A stretch of DNA of 64,000 bases from NCBI GenBank assembly GCA_945952585.1, contig CAMFII010000002.1:434001-498000 (forward strand), written 5' to 3'. The stretch comes from an uncultured Rhodobacter sp. (GTDB lineage Bacteria > Pseudomonadota > Alphaproteobacteria > Rhodobacterales > Rhodobacteraceae). Made by a program: the position numbers and the translations under genes. Position 1 is the stretch's first letter. Each line of letters starts with the position of its first letter. Below, piece by piece: positions 45,040 through 54,904 of this stretch. The notes beneath the pieces were generated by a model that was not told where the DNA came from, searched no databases, and worked only from the letters and a program-made list of their open reading frames with translations.

Positions 45040-45975
45040 ATGACGCAACATCTGCTTCCCCCTTCCGTGCGTGGTACGCTGACGGCGGATCGCCCGCTGG
45101 CCGATCTGACCTGGCTTAGGGTCGGCGGGCCAGCAGACTGGCTGTTCCAGCCGGCGGACGAGGCAGATCTCTGTGATTTCTTGCGCGAACTCGATCCGGC
45201 GGTGCCGGTCTTTCCGATGGGTGTCGGGTCGAACCTGATCGTGCGCGATGGCGGCCTGCGGGCGGTAGTGATCCGGCTGGGGCGCGGCTTCAACGGTATC
45301 TCGGTCGAGGGGGACCGGGTGATCGCGGGGGCGGCGGCACTGGACGCGCATGTGGCGCGCAAGGCAGCCGAGGCGGGGCGCGACTTGACCTTCCTGCGCA
45401 CCATTCCCGGCTCGATCGGCGGGGCCGTGCGGATGAATGCTGGCTGCTATGGCTCTTATGTCGCCGATCACCTGGTCGAGGTGCGGGTGGTGACACGCGC
45501 CGGGGATGCCGTTGTCATTCCGGCGGCCGACCTGCATCTGCGCTACCGCCAGAGCGACTTGCCCGAGGGGTGGGTCATCACCGCCGCGACGTTCCGGGCA
45601 GAAGCGGGCGATCCGGAGGCTCTGGAGGCAAGGATGGCCGACCAGATCGCCAAACGCGATGCCAGCCAGCCAACCAAGGAGCGCAGCGCGGGCTCGACCT
45701 TCCGCAATCCGGCCGGGTTCTCCAGCACCGGGAAGTCAGATGACACGCACGAGTTGAAGGCCTGGAAGGTGATCGACGAGGCCGGCATGCGCGGGGCGCG
45801 CCGCGGCGGCGCCCAGATGAGCGAGATGCACTCCAACTTCCTGATCAATGCCGGCGGCGCGACCGCCGCCGATCTCGAGGAATTGGGCGAAGAGGTGCGA
45901 AAAAGGGTTTTCGCCGCCAGTGGTTTGACGCTAGAGTGGGAAATCATGCGGGTCGGCGAACCGGCGCGCGGATGA
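45040..45975 (+). CDS. murB: UDP-N-acetylenolpyruvoylglucosamine reductase MurB
   Basis: A 311-residue FAD-dependent reductase that makes UDP-MurNAc. Motifs are [36 protein letters not shown] (FAD binding), [20 protein letters not shown] and, towards the C-terminus, [13 protein letters not shown], with the Ser that acts as general acid, and [14 protein letters not shown]. It is the type I form. The ATG at 45040 is preferred over a GTG three codons earlier because GAGG lies nine bases before it. It is the first dcw gene here; murC and murG are not upstream, where bioY sits instead. Confidence 0.93.
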   Translation: MTQHLLPPSVRGTLTADRPLADLTWLRVGGPADWLFQPADEADLCDFLRELDPAVPVFPMGVGSNLIVRDGGLRAVVIRLGRGFNGISVEGDRVIAGAAALDAHVARKAAEAGRDLTFLRTIPGSIGGAVRMNAGCYGSYVADHLVEVRVVTRAGDAVVIPAADLHLRYRQSDLPEGWVITAATFRAEAGDPEALEARMADQIAKRDASQPTKERSAGSTFRNPAGFSSTGKSDDTHELKAWKVIDEAGMRGARRGGAQMSEMHSNFLINAGGATAADLEELGEEVRKRVFAASGLTLEWEIMRVGEPARG

Positions 45976-46030
45976 CCTAAGGTCACGTTGAAGAAAAACA
46001 ATCGGTCAAAAGACCGGGACAGAGGCGGCG

Positions 46031-46951
46031 GTGGGCATGTCGAGCAGGGCAGCCCCCAAAGTGGCGGTACTGAAGGGCGGCCTTTCCGCGGAGCGGGAGG
46101 TTTCGCTGGTCAGCGGGCGTGAATGCGCAACCGCGCTGAGGGCGGCAGGATTCGAGGTGGACGAGGTCGATGCCGGCCTCGATCTGCCTGCGCGCCTTGT
46201 CGAGTTGAAGCCCGACGTCTGTTTCAACGCACTTCACGGACGGTGGGGCGAGGATGGCTGCGTGCAGGGCATCCTCGAATGGCTGCGCATCCCCTATACC
46301 CATTCCGGCGTTCTTGCCTCGGCCCTTGCGATGGACAAGGCGCGGGCCAAGGATGCCTATCGCGCAGCAGGGCTGCCGATCGTTGAAAGCCTGATCGTTC
46401 CTGCGGACGAGGTGCGGGCGCGGCATGTCATGGCGCCGCCCTATGTGGTGAAGCCGAACAACGAAGGCTCCTCCGTCGGCATCTACCTTGTGCACGAGGC
46501 CGCAAACGGCCCGCCGCAGCTTTCGCCGCAGATGCCGCCGACCGTGATGGTCGAAACCTATGTCCCGGGCCGGGAACTGACCGTGACCGTGATGGGCGAC
46601 CGCGCGCTTTGCGTGACCGACATCATCACCGAGGGCTGGTACGACTACGATGCCAAGTACAAGCCGGGCGGGTCGCGCCACGTCCTTCCGGCCGAACTGC
46701 CGGAAGAAATCACTGCCGCCTGCCTCGACTACGCGCTCAGGGCCCATCGGGCGCTCGGTTGCCGCGGGGTCAGCCGCACCGACCTGCGGTGGGATGAGCC
46801 GCGCGGGCTGGCAGGGCTGATCCTGCTCGAGACGAATACACAGCCCGGAATGACCCCGACCTCGCTTGCCCCGGAACAGGCGGCGCATCTGGGGATGTCC
46901 TTCCCCGATCTGTGCCGCTGGATGGTGGAGGACGCCTCGTGCAACCGCTGA
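46031..46951 (+). CDS. ddl: D-alanine-D-alanine ligase
   Basis: A 306-residue ATP-grasp enzyme that joins two D-alanines for the peptidoglycan stem. Motifs are [67 protein letters not shown] and [20 protein letters not shown]. The frame begins with GTG at 46031; an ATG at 46037 is equally possible. It ends inside the ftsQ start, with 13 bases shared. It stands in the usual murB-ddl-ftsQ order. Confidence 0.94.
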   Translation: MGMSSRAAPKVAVLKGGLSAEREVSLVSGRECATALRAAGFEVDEVDAGLDLPARLVELKPDVCFNALHGRWGEDGCVQGILEWLRIPYTHSGVLASALAMDKARAKDAYRAAGLPIVESLIVPADEVRARHVMAPPYVVKPNNEGSSVGIYLVHEAANGPPQLSPQMPPTVMVETYVPGRELTVTVMGDRALCVTDIITEGWYDYDAKYKPGGSRHVLPAELPEEITAACLDYALRAHRALGCRGVSRTDLRWDEPRGLAGLILLETNTQPGMTPTSLAPEQAAHLGMSFPDLCRWMVEDASCNR

Positions 46952-47829
46952 GATCCGTGCCCCTTGCGCCCCATGATCCGGCGCCCAGCCGTTGGGCCTA
47001 CCGGATGCACCGGCTGTGGCTGACACCGCTGTTCCGGGCCCTGTTGCGGGTGGGGCTTCCGTCTTTCACCCTAATCTTCTCGATCGGTCTTTACCTGTCG
47101 GACGACCAGCGGCGCGCCAGCCTGAATTCGGCCTCTGCCGGGATCTGGGAGGCGGTGCAGGAACGGCCGGAATTCATGGTCAACCTCCTGGCGATCGACG
47201 GCGCCTCGCCCGCTTTGTCCGAGGCGGTGCGCGCCAAGCTGGCGCTGACCTTGCCGGCCTCGTCCCTGCAGCTCGACATGGCGGCGCTGAAGCAGAAGGC
47301 CGAAGAGCTTGACGCTGTCGCCAACGCCGAATTGCGTGTGCGGACGGGCGGCGTGCTGCAGGTGACGATCCAGGAACGGGTGCCGGTGCTGATCTGGCGG
47401 ACCGAGACCGAGTTGTCGCTTCTCGATGCGACTGGCACGCGCGTGGCCCGGATCTTCGAGCGGTCCGACCGCCCCGACCTGCCGATCGTGACCGGGCAGG
47501 GCGCAGATGACGCGGTGCCCGAGGCGCTGGCGCTGATCGCAGCAGCCGAGCCGATCGCAGCGCGGATGCGCGGGCTGGTCCGGGTGGGCGAGCGGCGGTG
47601 GGACATCGTCCTTGACCGCGACCAGCGCATCCTTCTGCCCGAGGTCGACCCGATCCCGGCGCTCGAGCGGGTCATCGCGCTCGACAAGGCCGAGAAGCTT
47701 CTGGATCGCGACATCGTCGCGGTCGATTTCAGGAACGAACACCGTCCGGTGCTGCGCCTGACCCCCGGCGCGCTGGAACAGATGCGCAATGCCGGCGCCC
47801 CCACCGAAACCGGAGCAAGCAATCTATGA
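46939..47829 (+). CDS. ftsQ: Cell division protein FtsQ
   Basis: A 296-residue bitopic divisome protein. A cytoplasmic N-terminus with several Arg and Trp residues is followed by a membrane helix ([16 protein letters not shown], about residues 37-52). The periplasmic part has the POTRA domain ([21 protein letters not shown]) and the FtsQ/DivIB domain with [15 protein letters not shown], a strongly conserved segment. It links early and late division proteins. The GTG at 46939 follows GGAGG and overlaps ddl by 13 bases. Its stop overlaps ftsA by four bases. Confidence 0.93.
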   Translation: MQPLRSVPLAPHDPAPSRWAYRMHRLWLTPLFRALLRVGLPSFTLIFSIGLYLSDDQRRASLNSASAGIWEAVQERPEFMVNLLAIDGASPALSEAVRAKLALTLPASSLQLDMAALKQKAEELDAVANAELRVRTGGVLQVTIQERVPVLIWRTETELSLLDATGTRVARIFERSDRPDLPIVTGQGADDAVPEALALIAAAEPIAARMRGLVRVGERRWDIVLDRDQRILLPEVDPIPALERVIALDKAEKLLDRDIVAVDFRNEHRPVLRLTPGALEQMRNAGAPTETGASNL

Positions 47830-49160
47830 CCGACCTCTACCAGTCTCAGCGTGCCATGCGTCACATGCGCCGGGTTGCGATGCAGCGAGGTGTGATCGCC
47901 ATCCTCGATGTGGGCAGTTCCAAGATTGCCTGCCTGATCCTGCGCTTCGACGGACCCGACGTGCTGCGCGAGGCCGAGGGGATCGGCCCGATGGCGGGGC
48001 AGTCGAGCTTCCGCATCATCGGGGCCGCAACCACCCGGTCGCGCGGCGTGCGTTTCGGCGAGATCGCCCAGATGAACGAGACCGAGCGCGCCATCCGCAC
48101 CGCCGTACAGGCAGCGCAGAAGATGGCCAACGTCCGCGTCGACCATGCCATCGTCTGCTTCTCGGGGGCCGAACCGCGCAGCTATGGGCTGGCGGGCGAG
48201 TGGGATCTTCAGGACAGCGTCGTGACCGAACAGGACGTGGCCCGGGTGCTGGCAGCCTGTGACGTGCCCGACATCGGGCAGGGCCGCGAAGTCATGCATG
48301 CCCAGCCGGTGAACTTTGCCCTCGACCACCGCAGCGGCCTCGGCGATCCGCGCGGCCAGATCGGCAACCGGCTTGCCTGCGATATGCACATGCTGACGGT
48401 CGAGGCGGCGGCGATCCAGAACCTGCTTTACTGCATCAAGCGCTGCGACCTGGAACTCGCCGGGATCGCGTCGTCGGCCTATGTCTCGGGCTTCTCGAGC
48501 CTTGTCGAGGACGAGCAGGAACTCGGCGCAGCCTGCATCGACATGGGCGGCGGCTCGACCGGGATCTCGATCTTCATCAAGAAGCACATGATCTTTGCAG
48601 ACTCGGTGCGGATGGGCGGCGACCATGTCACCTCTGACATCTCCAAGGGTCTCCAGGTGCCGATCGCGACGGCCGAGCGGATCAAGACCCGCCATGGCGG
48701 CGTGGTCGCGACCGGAATGGACGATCGCGAGATGATCGAGATCGGCGCCGATTCGGGCGACTGGGACAAGGACCGTCGGACCGTCAGCCGGACCGAGCTG
48801 ATCGGCATCATGCGTCCTCGCGTCGAGGAGATTCTGGAAGAGGTCCGGGCGCGGCTGGACGCCGCCGGCTTCGACCATCTTCCCAGCCAGCAGATCGTTC
48901 TGACCGGCGGCGCAAGCCAGATTCCGGGGCTCGACGGCCTTGCGGCGCGGATTTTGGGCCAGCGCGTGCGTCTGGGACGCCCGCTCCGCGTGCAAGGACT
49001 GCCACAGGCTACAACCGGGCCGGCATTTTCGAGTGCCGTAGGGTTGTGCCTGTTTGCCGCCCACCCGCAAGACGAGTGGTGGGACTTCGATATTCCGTCA
49101 GAGCGCATCCCCGCCCGTTCCTTGAAGAGGGCCATCAGATGGTTCCGCGATAACTGGTAA
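47826..49160 (+). CDS. ftsA: Cell division protein FtsA
   Basis: A 444-residue actin-like protein that tethers FtsZ to the membrane. Nucleotide-binding motifs are AILDVGSSKIACLI, ACIDMGGGSTGISIF and VLTGGASQIPGL. The SHS2-type 1C domain lies between. The C-terminal ARSLKRAIRWFRDNW is an amphipathic membrane-targeting helix, as required for FtsA. The ATG overlaps the ftsQ stop by four bases. A bulged hairpin and T tract follow, so read-through into ftsZ should be limited. Confidence 0.95.
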   Translation: MTDLYQSQRAMRHMRRVAMQRGVIAILDVGSSKIACLILRFDGPDVLREAEGIGPMAGQSSFRIIGAATTRSRGVRFGEIAQMNETERAIRTAVQAAQKMANVRVDHAIVCFSGAEPRSYGLAGEWDLQDSVVTEQDVARVLAACDVPDIGQGREVMHAQPVNFALDHRSGLGDPRGQIGNRLACDMHMLTVEAAAIQNLLYCIKRCDLELAGIASSAYVSGFSSLVEDEQELGAACIDMGGGSTGISIFIKKHMIFADSVRMGGDHVTSDISKGLQVPIATAERIKTRHGGVVATGMDDREMIEIGADSGDWDKDRRTVSRTELIGIMRPRVEEILEEVRARLDAAGFDHLPSQQIVLTGGASQIPGLDGLAARILGQRVRLGRPLRVQGLPQATTGPAFSSAVGLCLFAAHPQDEWWDFDIPSERIPARSLKRAIRWFRDNW

Positions 49161-49207
49161 CCGCAACATCAAGACAGAACGGCGAAATCCCGCTGAGAGG
49201 TGGGAGG

Positions 49208-49243
49208 GCGGCCCCACATTTTGTGGGCAAAGCCGCTTTTTTT
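49208..49243 (+). terminator. Bulged terminator between ftsA and ftsZ
   Basis: GCGGC (49208-49212) and GCCGC (49232-49236) enclose an inner CCCAC (49213-49217) / GTGGG (49223-49227) hairpin, with CAAA bulged out, followed at once by seven Ts. It lies 47 bases after the ftsA stop. ftsZ therefore probably has a promoter of its own in the remaining 120 bp. Confidence 0.65.
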
Positions 49244-49364
49244 CGTGACCTTGGGGCGAGCAGTGGGTAAAATCGGCAACAATCAAGCGGAAACCCGCGA
49301 AAGGCGCAGGCAGAAGCGCCGGGCAGGGGCGAGGCCGGGACAACAGGAAATAGGCGGATTGGCG

Positions 49365-50996
49365 ATGACATTGAACTTTGTAGCGAACACCGAAAAAGAA
49401 GAGCTGAAGCCGCGGATCACGGTGTTCGGCGTTGGCGGCGCCGGGGGTAACGCCGTCAACAACATGATCGACCAGAACCTCGAAGGGGTCGAATTCGTCG
49501 TCGCCAATACCGACGCCCAGGCGCTGATGCAAAGCCGGGCGACCAGCCGCATCCAGATGGGGGTGCGCGTGACCGAAGGACTGGGCGCAGGCGCCCGCCC
49601 GACCGTCGGCGCCGCCGCCGCCGAGGAATCGATCGAGCAGATCGTCGACCACCTGGCCGGGGCGCATATGTGCTTCATCACCGCCGGGATGGGGGGCGGC
49701 ACCGGCACTGGCGCTGCGCCGATCATCGCCCAGGCCGCCCGCGAGCTTGGCGTGCTGACTGTCGGTGTCGTGACCAAGCCGTTCCAGTTCGAGGGCGCGA
49801 AGCGGATGCGCCAGGCCGAGGAAGGCGTTGAGGCGCTTCAGAAAGTCGTCGATACGCTCATCATCATCCCGAACCAGAACCTGTTCCGCCTCGCCAACGA
49901 AAAGACCACCTTCACCGAAGCCTTCGCCATGGCCGATGACGTGCTCTACCAGGGCGTCAAGGGCGTGACCGACCTGATGGTGCGCCCCGGCCTTATCAAC
50001 CTCGACTTCGCCGACGTGCGCGCGGTGATGGACGAGATGGGCAAGGCGATGATGGGCACAGGCGAAGCCACCGGCCAGGACCGCGCCGTTCAGGCCGCCG
50101 AGAAGGCGATCGCCAACCCGCTTCTCGACGAGATCAGCCTCAACGGCGCCAAGGGTGTGCTCATCAACATCACCGGCGGCTATGACCTGACCCTGTTCGA
50201 GCTGGACGAAGCGGCGAACATCATCCGCGAAAAGGTCGATCCCGACGCGAACATCATCGTCGGCTCGACGCTCGACACCTCGATGGAAGGTGCGATCCGT
50301 GTTTCCGTCGTTGCGACCGGCATCGATGCTTCGGTGTCGAACCGCGCCGATGCGCCGGTTCCCCGCCGCTCGATGGTGGCCCCGATCCCCGCGCCGGTTG
50401 CCGCGGCCCCGGTGATTGCTGCCGCCGAGCCGCGTGTCGAAGTCCGGCCGGAGCCCCGCCGCGAGGCGCCGATGGCCGAGGTCGAGGATGACGAACCGTC
50501 GCTCTTCCAGGGCCTGACCGACGAAGCCGAGGAAGAGTTCTTCGACGAGGATAGTGGCGACGAGCTGCCGCCGCCGGCCTATCAGCCGCAGCAGACCGCA
50601 ACGCAACCGGCTCGCGCCGCGGCGCCGGCTCCGGCCGCCTTCGACAGCGATCCGGGTGCCTTCGTGGCCCCGCGTGCCCGTCTGACCGGTCAGCCCTCGC
50701 CCGAGGCGCTGGCGCGTCTGCAGGCCGCGGCCAGCAAGGTTCCGCCGCGCGCCGCCGCACCGGCTGCCGCTCCGCGCGCCGCAGCTGCCCCGGCCCCTGC
50801 CGCCCGTCCCGCCGAAAAACCGCGCTTCGGCATCGGTTCGCTCATCAACCGGATGGCTGGCCACAGCGAAGCGGCCGATCGTGCCTCAGCAGCGCGGCAG
50901 CAACCGCCTGTGACCGGTTATGACGACGAGCCGGAACTCAGCGCCGACCAGGAGCGGATCGAGATCCCGGCCTTCCTGCGCCGGCAGGCGAACTGA
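49365..50996 (+). CDS. ftsZ: Cell division protein FtsZ
   Basis: A 543-residue tubulin homologue. GTP-binding motifs are [39 protein letters not shown] (the tubulin signature) and [21 protein letters not shown]. The core ends near residue 320. A long Pro/Ala-rich acidic linker of about 200 residues follows, common in alphaproteobacteria, and the protein ends with the conserved tail [12 protein letters not shown] that binds FtsA and other partners. The start at 49365 is preferred because homology begins MTLNFV; an extension of the frame upstream crosses the terminator. A strong terminator follows. Confidence 0.95.
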   Translation: MTLNFVANTEKEELKPRITVFGVGGAGGNAVNNMIDQNLEGVEFVVANTDAQALMQSRATSRIQMGVRVTEGLGAGARPTVGAAAAEESIEQIVDHLAGAHMCFITAGMGGGTGTGAAPIIAQAARELGVLTVGVVTKPFQFEGAKRMRQAEEGVEALQKVVDTLIIIPNQNLFRLANEKTTFTEAFAMADDVLYQGVKGVTDLMVRPGLINLDFADVRAVMDEMGKAMMGTGEATGQDRAVQAAEKAIANPLLDEISLNGAKGVLINITGGYDLTLFELDEAANIIREKVDPDANIIVGSTLDTSMEGAIRVSVVATGIDASVSNRADAPVPRRSMVAPIPAPVAAAPVIAAAEPRVEVRPEPRREAPMAEVEDDEPSLFQGLTDEAEEEFFDEDSGDELPPPAYQPQQTATQPARAAAPAPAAFDSDPGAFVAPRARLTGQPSPEALARLQAAASKVPPRAAAPAAAPRAAAAPAPAARPAEKPRFGIGSLINRMAGHSEAADRASAARQQPPVTGYDDEPELSADQERIEIPAFLRRQAN

Positions 50997-51019
50997 GCCC
51001 CACGGAACTGCAATGACGG

Positions 51020-51044
51020 GAAGGCCCGGTTCGTCCGGGCCTTC
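51020..51044 (+). terminator. Intrinsic terminator after ftsZ
   Basis: GAAGGCCCGG (51020-51029) pairs perfectly with CCGGGCCTTC (51035-51044) across a TTCGT loop, followed by TTGCTTTCTTC. It ends the division gene transcript 23 bases after the ftsZ stop codon. Confidence 0.78.
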
Positions 51045-51137
51045 TTGCTTTCTTCGCCCACCCAAGAAATCCGTTGTGTCACCCGCCGGCCCGCATAAAG
51101 CTGGTGGTCATAGGATCATGGGATTTCAGGGGGCGAG

Positions 51138-52682
51138 ATGCGCGTTTTCGGCAAAGGCATTTTGACGGCAATTCTTGCAGTCGGTCTGGTCGCGACCGAA
51201 GCAATGGCAGACCCCTTGACGCGAGATCAGGTCGAAGCCGCACTGCCCGCTCTCAGGGATATGGCGCAGAACGCGGTCGACAGTGGCCAGGTGCCGGGCA
51301 TGTCGATCTCCGTCGTTCTGGGCGACAGGGTCCTATTCGCCGAAGGCTTCGGCGTGAAAGAGATGGGCAAGCCCGACAAGGTCGATGCGGACACGGTTTT
51401 CCAGCTGGCCTCGATGTCCAAGCCGATTTCGTCGACTGTCGTCGCCGCGCTTGTCACGAAGGGTATCGTCGACTGGGACAGCCGGGTGTCGCAGATCGCC
51501 CCGCAATTCCAGTTGCATGATGCCTATCCCTCCAGCGAGGTAACGCTGCGGGACCTGTTCAACCACCGCTCGGGCCTGCCGGGCAGCGCGGGCAACGATA
51601 TCGAGGATATCGGATTCGACCGCGATACGATCATGGAGCGCCTGCGGCTGGTCCCGGCCTGGGTCAGCTTTCGCGGCGGCTATTCCTACAGCAATGCCGG
51701 GTTGACGATGGGGGGAATGGCCGCGGCCCATGCCGCGGGCAAGGGTTGGGAGGAGATCGCCCAGGACGTGCTGTTCGGCCCGCTCGGCATGACAACGGCA
51801 AGCTACAGGCATGATGATTTCGTGGCACGGCCAGATCGGGCTGCCCTGCATGTGCAGATCGACGGCGCCTGGACCGCCAAGGTTACCCGCAACGCCGATC
51901 CGCAGGCGCCGGCCGGTGGAGCCAGTGCCAGCGTCGTGGATCTGGCGAGCTGGATGCAGCTTGAACTGGCCATGGGCAAATGGAAGGGCGAGACGCTGAT
52001 CTCGGAGGATGCGCTTGCGGCCACGCACCAGCCTCTGACCTCACGCGGCACCAACCCGGTTTCGGGCGCGCCGTCCTTCTATGGGCTTGGCTGGAATGTC
52101 GAATTTGGCCGCCACGGGGAAACCTGGGGCCATGCCGGCGCCTTCAGCAATGGTGCGCGCACCCTTGTCACCCTCTGGCCTGATGCCGGGTTGGGCGTGA
52201 CCATCCTCGTCAATGCCTTCCCGACGGGCGTGCCCGAAGGGATATCCGACAATTTCGCGGATCTGGTCTTCGATGGCAAAGCCGGCAAGGACTACATCGG
52301 GCCGTGGAACCATGCCTATTCGGCGCTGTTTGGCCCGGCCATCGAGGCCGCGAAGGCCGCCTTCGCCAAGCCGCCCGCCGACGCGACGGCCGCCTTGCCG
52401 GACAGCGCTTATGTCGGGCGCTACGCCAACGACTATGTCGGGACGGTCGAGGTGCAGGCGACGGACGATGGGCTGGTCGTGACACTCGGGCCAGACGGCA
52501 AGACCCGCTATCCGCTGACCCATTTCGACCGCGACACATTCCTGTATTTCTCGGCGCCCGAGATGCCCGATTTGCCGTCACCCGCCACGTTCCAGATCGG
52601 GACGGATGGCAAGGCGACGGCCCTGGTCCTGGACACGCTCAACGCAAATGGGCTGGGAAAAGTCACACGCCTGGCAGAGTAA
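51138..52682 (+). CDS. Exported serine hydrolase, beta-lactamase/DD-peptidase fold
   Basis: A 514-residue protein with a signal peptide (LTAILAVGLVATEAMA, to about residue 24). The class C beta-lactamase-like domain has the nucleophile in LASMSKP (SxxK, about residue 94), the YSYSNAG motif (YxN) near residue 180 and a WGHAGAF motif (HxG) near residue 332. A C-terminal domain of about 100 residues (VGRYANDYVGTVEVQATDDG) resembles DUF3471. Such proteins act as DD-peptidases, esterases or amidases, so the substrate cannot be given. It lies between ftsZ and lpxC, an insertion in the envelope cluster, with its own ribosome-binding site. Confidence 0.87.
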   Translation: MRVFGKGILTAILAVGLVATEAMADPLTRDQVEAALPALRDMAQNAVDSGQVPGMSISVVLGDRVLFAEGFGVKEMGKPDKVDADTVFQLASMSKPISSTVVAALVTKGIVDWDSRVSQIAPQFQLHDAYPSSEVTLRDLFNHRSGLPGSAGNDIEDIGFDRDTIMERLRLVPAWVSFRGGYSYSNAGLTMGGMAAAHAAGKGWEEIAQDVLFGPLGMTTASYRHDDFVARPDRAALHVQIDGAWTAKVTRNADPQAPAGGASASVVDLASWMQLELAMGKWKGETLISEDALAATHQPLTSRGTNPVSGAPSFYGLGWNVEFGRHGETWGHAGAFSNGARTLVTLWPDAGLGVTILVNAFPTGVPEGISDNFADLVFDGKAGKDYIGPWNHAYSALFGPAIEAAKAAFAKPPADATAALPDSAYVGRYANDYVGTVEVQATDDGLVVTLGPDGKTRYPLTHFDRDTFLYFSAPEMPDLPSPATFQIGTDGKATALVLDTLNANGLGKVTRLAE

Positions 52683-52997
52683 CGCAACGTCACCATCACT
52701 GCCGTCCCCGCCGCTTGAGGTGCAGTTGCAGCAATCTTTGCTGCGCTGCATGGGGCGGGTGTGACGATTGCCCCGGCTCTTCGGTAACAAAAATGCGGCC
52801 CATTCCCGCGGACGTTCGACATTTTTTCATTTATAATCAGATTATTGCGGGTCATTTGGCGGCTTTGTGCCCGTATTCCGCTCCTGTGTTACAGGGAGTC
52901 ACAAAGAGTGAATTGTGATGCGGAGGGCCTGCGATTACCTGCAAGCTGCGGAAAAGAGCCATGAAACGGCCCCGCGCAAAACTTGGGGTTAAGTCGC
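52683..52997. other. 315-bp leader region of lpxC
   Basis: No gene is supported. The region contains a consensus TATAAT at 52832-52837, without a clear -35 hexamer at the right distance, and a dyad TCACAA / TTGTGA at 52899-52918. Together these make it a likely regulated promoter region for lpxC and bamD. The rest, after the serine hydrolase stop codon, has no clear terminator hairpin. Confidence 0.45.
52899..52918. promoter_or_regulatory. Dyad upstream of lpxC
   Basis: TCACAA (52899-52904) and TTGTGA (52913-52918) are perfect inverted six-base arms around AGAGTGAA. The dyad lies 80 bp before the lpxC start codon and 61 bp after a TATAAT. The half-site order is everted relative to the classical Crp site, so Crp is not implied. 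Confidence 0.35.
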
Positions 52998-53918
52998 GTG
53001 CAGCACACGGTCAAATCTTCGGTGGTCTTTACCGGCGTCGGTCTTCATTCCGGCGCGCCGGTGCGTATGGTGGTCAGCCCGGCTTCGGCCGATTACGGGA
53101 TCTGGTTCAAGCGCACCGACGATGTCATCGGCGACCGCATGATCGCGGCGCGGTGGGATGCGGTGATCCCCTCCCGGCTTTGCACGCTGGTCGGCAATTC
53201 TGCCGGCGTGACCGTTTCGACCATCGAGCACCTGATGGCCGCTCTGGCTGGCTGTGGCATCCACAACGCCCTGATCGAGATCGACGGTCCTGAAGTGCCG
53301 ATCCTTGATGGCAGCGCCGCCCCGTTCGTGCGCGCCTTCCTTGCGAAGGGCCTGCGCCAGCAGGAGGTGCCCGTGCGCGCGATCCGCGTGCTGAAGCCGG
53401 TTGAAGTGCGTGAAGGGCAGGCGGTTGCGCGCCTCGAGCCCTCGGACATGCTCGAGATCGACTTCCGGATCGAATTCGCGGATGAGGCGATTGGCCGGCA
53501 GGAAAAGACCCTGAACATGTCGAATGGCGCCTTCGTGCGCGAACTGGCCGACAGCCGCACCTTCTGCCGCCAGGCCGATGTCGATGCGATGCTGGCCAAC
53601 GGCCTTGCGCTTGGCGGGACCTTCGAGAATGCGGTCGTCGTCGATGGCGACCGGGTTCTCAGCCCGGGCGGCTTCCGCCACCGTGACGAGGCCGTGCGCC
53701 ACAAGATGCTGGACGCGCTTGGCGACCTCTACCTTGCCGGCGGTCCGATCCTTGGTCGCTACACCGGTGTCCGCGCCGGCCATGCGCTGACCAACCGGCT
53801 GCTGCGTGCGCTTTTCGCCCGCCCGGATGCCTGGGAAATGATCGAGATCGAGCCGAAAGCCGGGCGCAAGCTGCCGGGCGTCGGCGTTGCCGCTTCCGAT
53901 CTGCCGGTTTTTGCCTGA
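52998..53918 (+). CDS. lpxC: UDP-3-O-acyl-N-acetylglucosamine deacetylase LpxC
   Basis: A 306-residue zinc amidase, the first committed step of lipid A synthesis. Signatures are VVFTGVGLHSGAPVRM near the N-terminus, TVSTIEHLMAALAGCGIHNAL with the zinc His, GPEVPILDGSAAPFV with the catalytic Glu region, and RHKMLDALGDLYLAGGPI with the second zinc site. I choose the GTG at 52998, where homology starts QHTVKSS; a TTG five codons earlier is possible. No strong ribosome-binding site is seen, which would limit expression of this tightly regulated enzyme. FtsH, which degrades LpxC in E. coli, is also in the window. Confidence 0.94.
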   Translation: MQHTVKSSVVFTGVGLHSGAPVRMVVSPASADYGIWFKRTDDVIGDRMIAARWDAVIPSRLCTLVGNSAGVTVSTIEHLMAALAGCGIHNALIEIDGPEVPILDGSAAPFVRAFLAKGLRQQEVPVRAIRVLKPVEVREGQAVARLEPSDMLEIDFRIEFADEAIGRQEKTLNMSNGAFVRELADSRTFCRQADVDAMLANGLALGGTFENAVVVDGDRVLSPGGFRHRDEAVRHKMLDALGDLYLAGGPILGRYTGVRAGHALTNRLLRALFARPDAWEMIEIEPKAGRKLPGVGVAASDLPVFA

Positions 53919-53936
53919 CCTGCGCCAAGGGGGGTG

Positions 53937-53954
53937 GCCTTTGGCCCGAAAGGC
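53937..53954 (+). terminator. Short hairpin after lpxC
   Basis: GCCTTT (53937-53942) pairs with AAAGGC (53949-53954) around a six-base loop, followed by GTTTTG. It lies 19 bases after the lpxC stop. The stem is only six base pairs, so it would be a weak terminator ahead of bamD. Confidence 0.45.
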
Positions 53955-54049
53955 GTTTTGCGCCCCGGATTTATCTGTGTTAGGAACCGGGCAACAGTTC
54001 GGGTCATGGCAAGTGGCCCGGCACAAGGAATCTTCGAGGTAGGTCGCAG

Positions 54050-54892
54050 ATGGCAGGCTTGGGCACCGGGGCGCGCTGGATGGGCACGGCCGTTCTGGTT
54101 GGGTTTCTGGCAGCCTGCGGCGGCGGATCACAGAAGAACCAGTCGCTGGAAAACCTGACGGCCGAGCAGATCTACCAGATGGGCGAATACCAGCTGGAAG
54201 GGCGTCGCCGCCCCAAGGATGCCGTCCATTACTTCTCTGAGGTCGAGCGGCTTTATCCCTATACCGACTGGGCCAAGCGCGCGCTGATCATGGAAGCCTA
54301 TTCCTACCATCAGGCCAAGCAATACGAGGAATCCCGTGCCGCTGCGCAGCGGTTCCTCGAATTCTACCCCGGCGACTCGGACGCGCCCTATGCGCAGTAC
54401 CTGCTGGCACTGTCCTATTACGACCAGATTGACCTCGTCGGCCGCGACCAGGGCCTGACCTTCCAGGCGCTCAAGGCGTTGCGCGATGTGATCGAACTCT
54501 ATCCCGACAGCGATTACGCGCAGTCGGCGATTCTGAAGTTCGACCTTGCCTTTGACCACCTGGCCGGCAAGGAGATGGAGATCGGCCGCTACTATCTCAA
54601 GCGCGGCAACTACACGGCGGCGATCAACCGCTTCCGCGTCGTGGTCGAGGATTACCAGACGACCACGCATACGGCCGAGGCGCTCATGCGTCTGGTCGAA
54701 TGCTACCTCGCGCTCGGCTTCACGAACGAGGCGCAGACCGCCGGGGCGATCCTGGGCTACAACTACCGCGCCAGCCCGTTCTATCAGGACGCCTACCAGC
54801 TGCTGACCAATGCCGGCCTCAGCCCCGAGGCCAAGGGCGACAACTGGCTGAACAAGGTCTACCGCCAGATGGTTCGCGGCGAGTGGTTGTAA
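54050..54892 (+). CDS. bamD: Outer membrane protein assembly factor BamD
   Basis: A 280-residue lipoprotein with signal and lipobox FLAAC (Cys about residue 23). Five TPR-like repeats follow, with the family segments AEQIYQMGEYQLEGRRRPKDA, EVERLYPYTDWAKRALIM, AQRFLEFYPGDSDAPYAQYL and LKRGNYTAAINRFRVVVEDY. BamD is the essential lipoprotein of the BAM complex that inserts outer-membrane beta-barrels. It lies between lpxC and recN in the same direction. recN follows 12 bases later. Confidence 0.94.
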   Translation: MAGLGTGARWMGTAVLVGFLAACGGGSQKNQSLENLTAEQIYQMGEYQLEGRRRPKDAVHYFSEVERLYPYTDWAKRALIMEAYSYHQAKQYEESRAAAQRFLEFYPGDSDAPYAQYLLALSYYDQIDLVGRDQGLTFQALKALRDVIELYPDSDYAQSAILKFDLAFDHLAGKEMEIGRYYLKRGNYTAAINRFRVVVEDYQTTTHTAEALMRLVECYLALGFTNEAQTAGAILGYNYRASPFYQDAYQLLTNAGLSPEAKGDNWLNKVYRQMVRGEWL

Positions 54893-54904
54893 TGGGCGCG
54901 GGCC

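Noticed and set aside
52899-52918. Crp-type binding site upstream of lpxC
   Set aside because: The half-sites TCACAA and TTGTGA are in everted order relative to the TGTGA-N6-TCACA Crp consensus, so it is kept only as an unassigned dyad.
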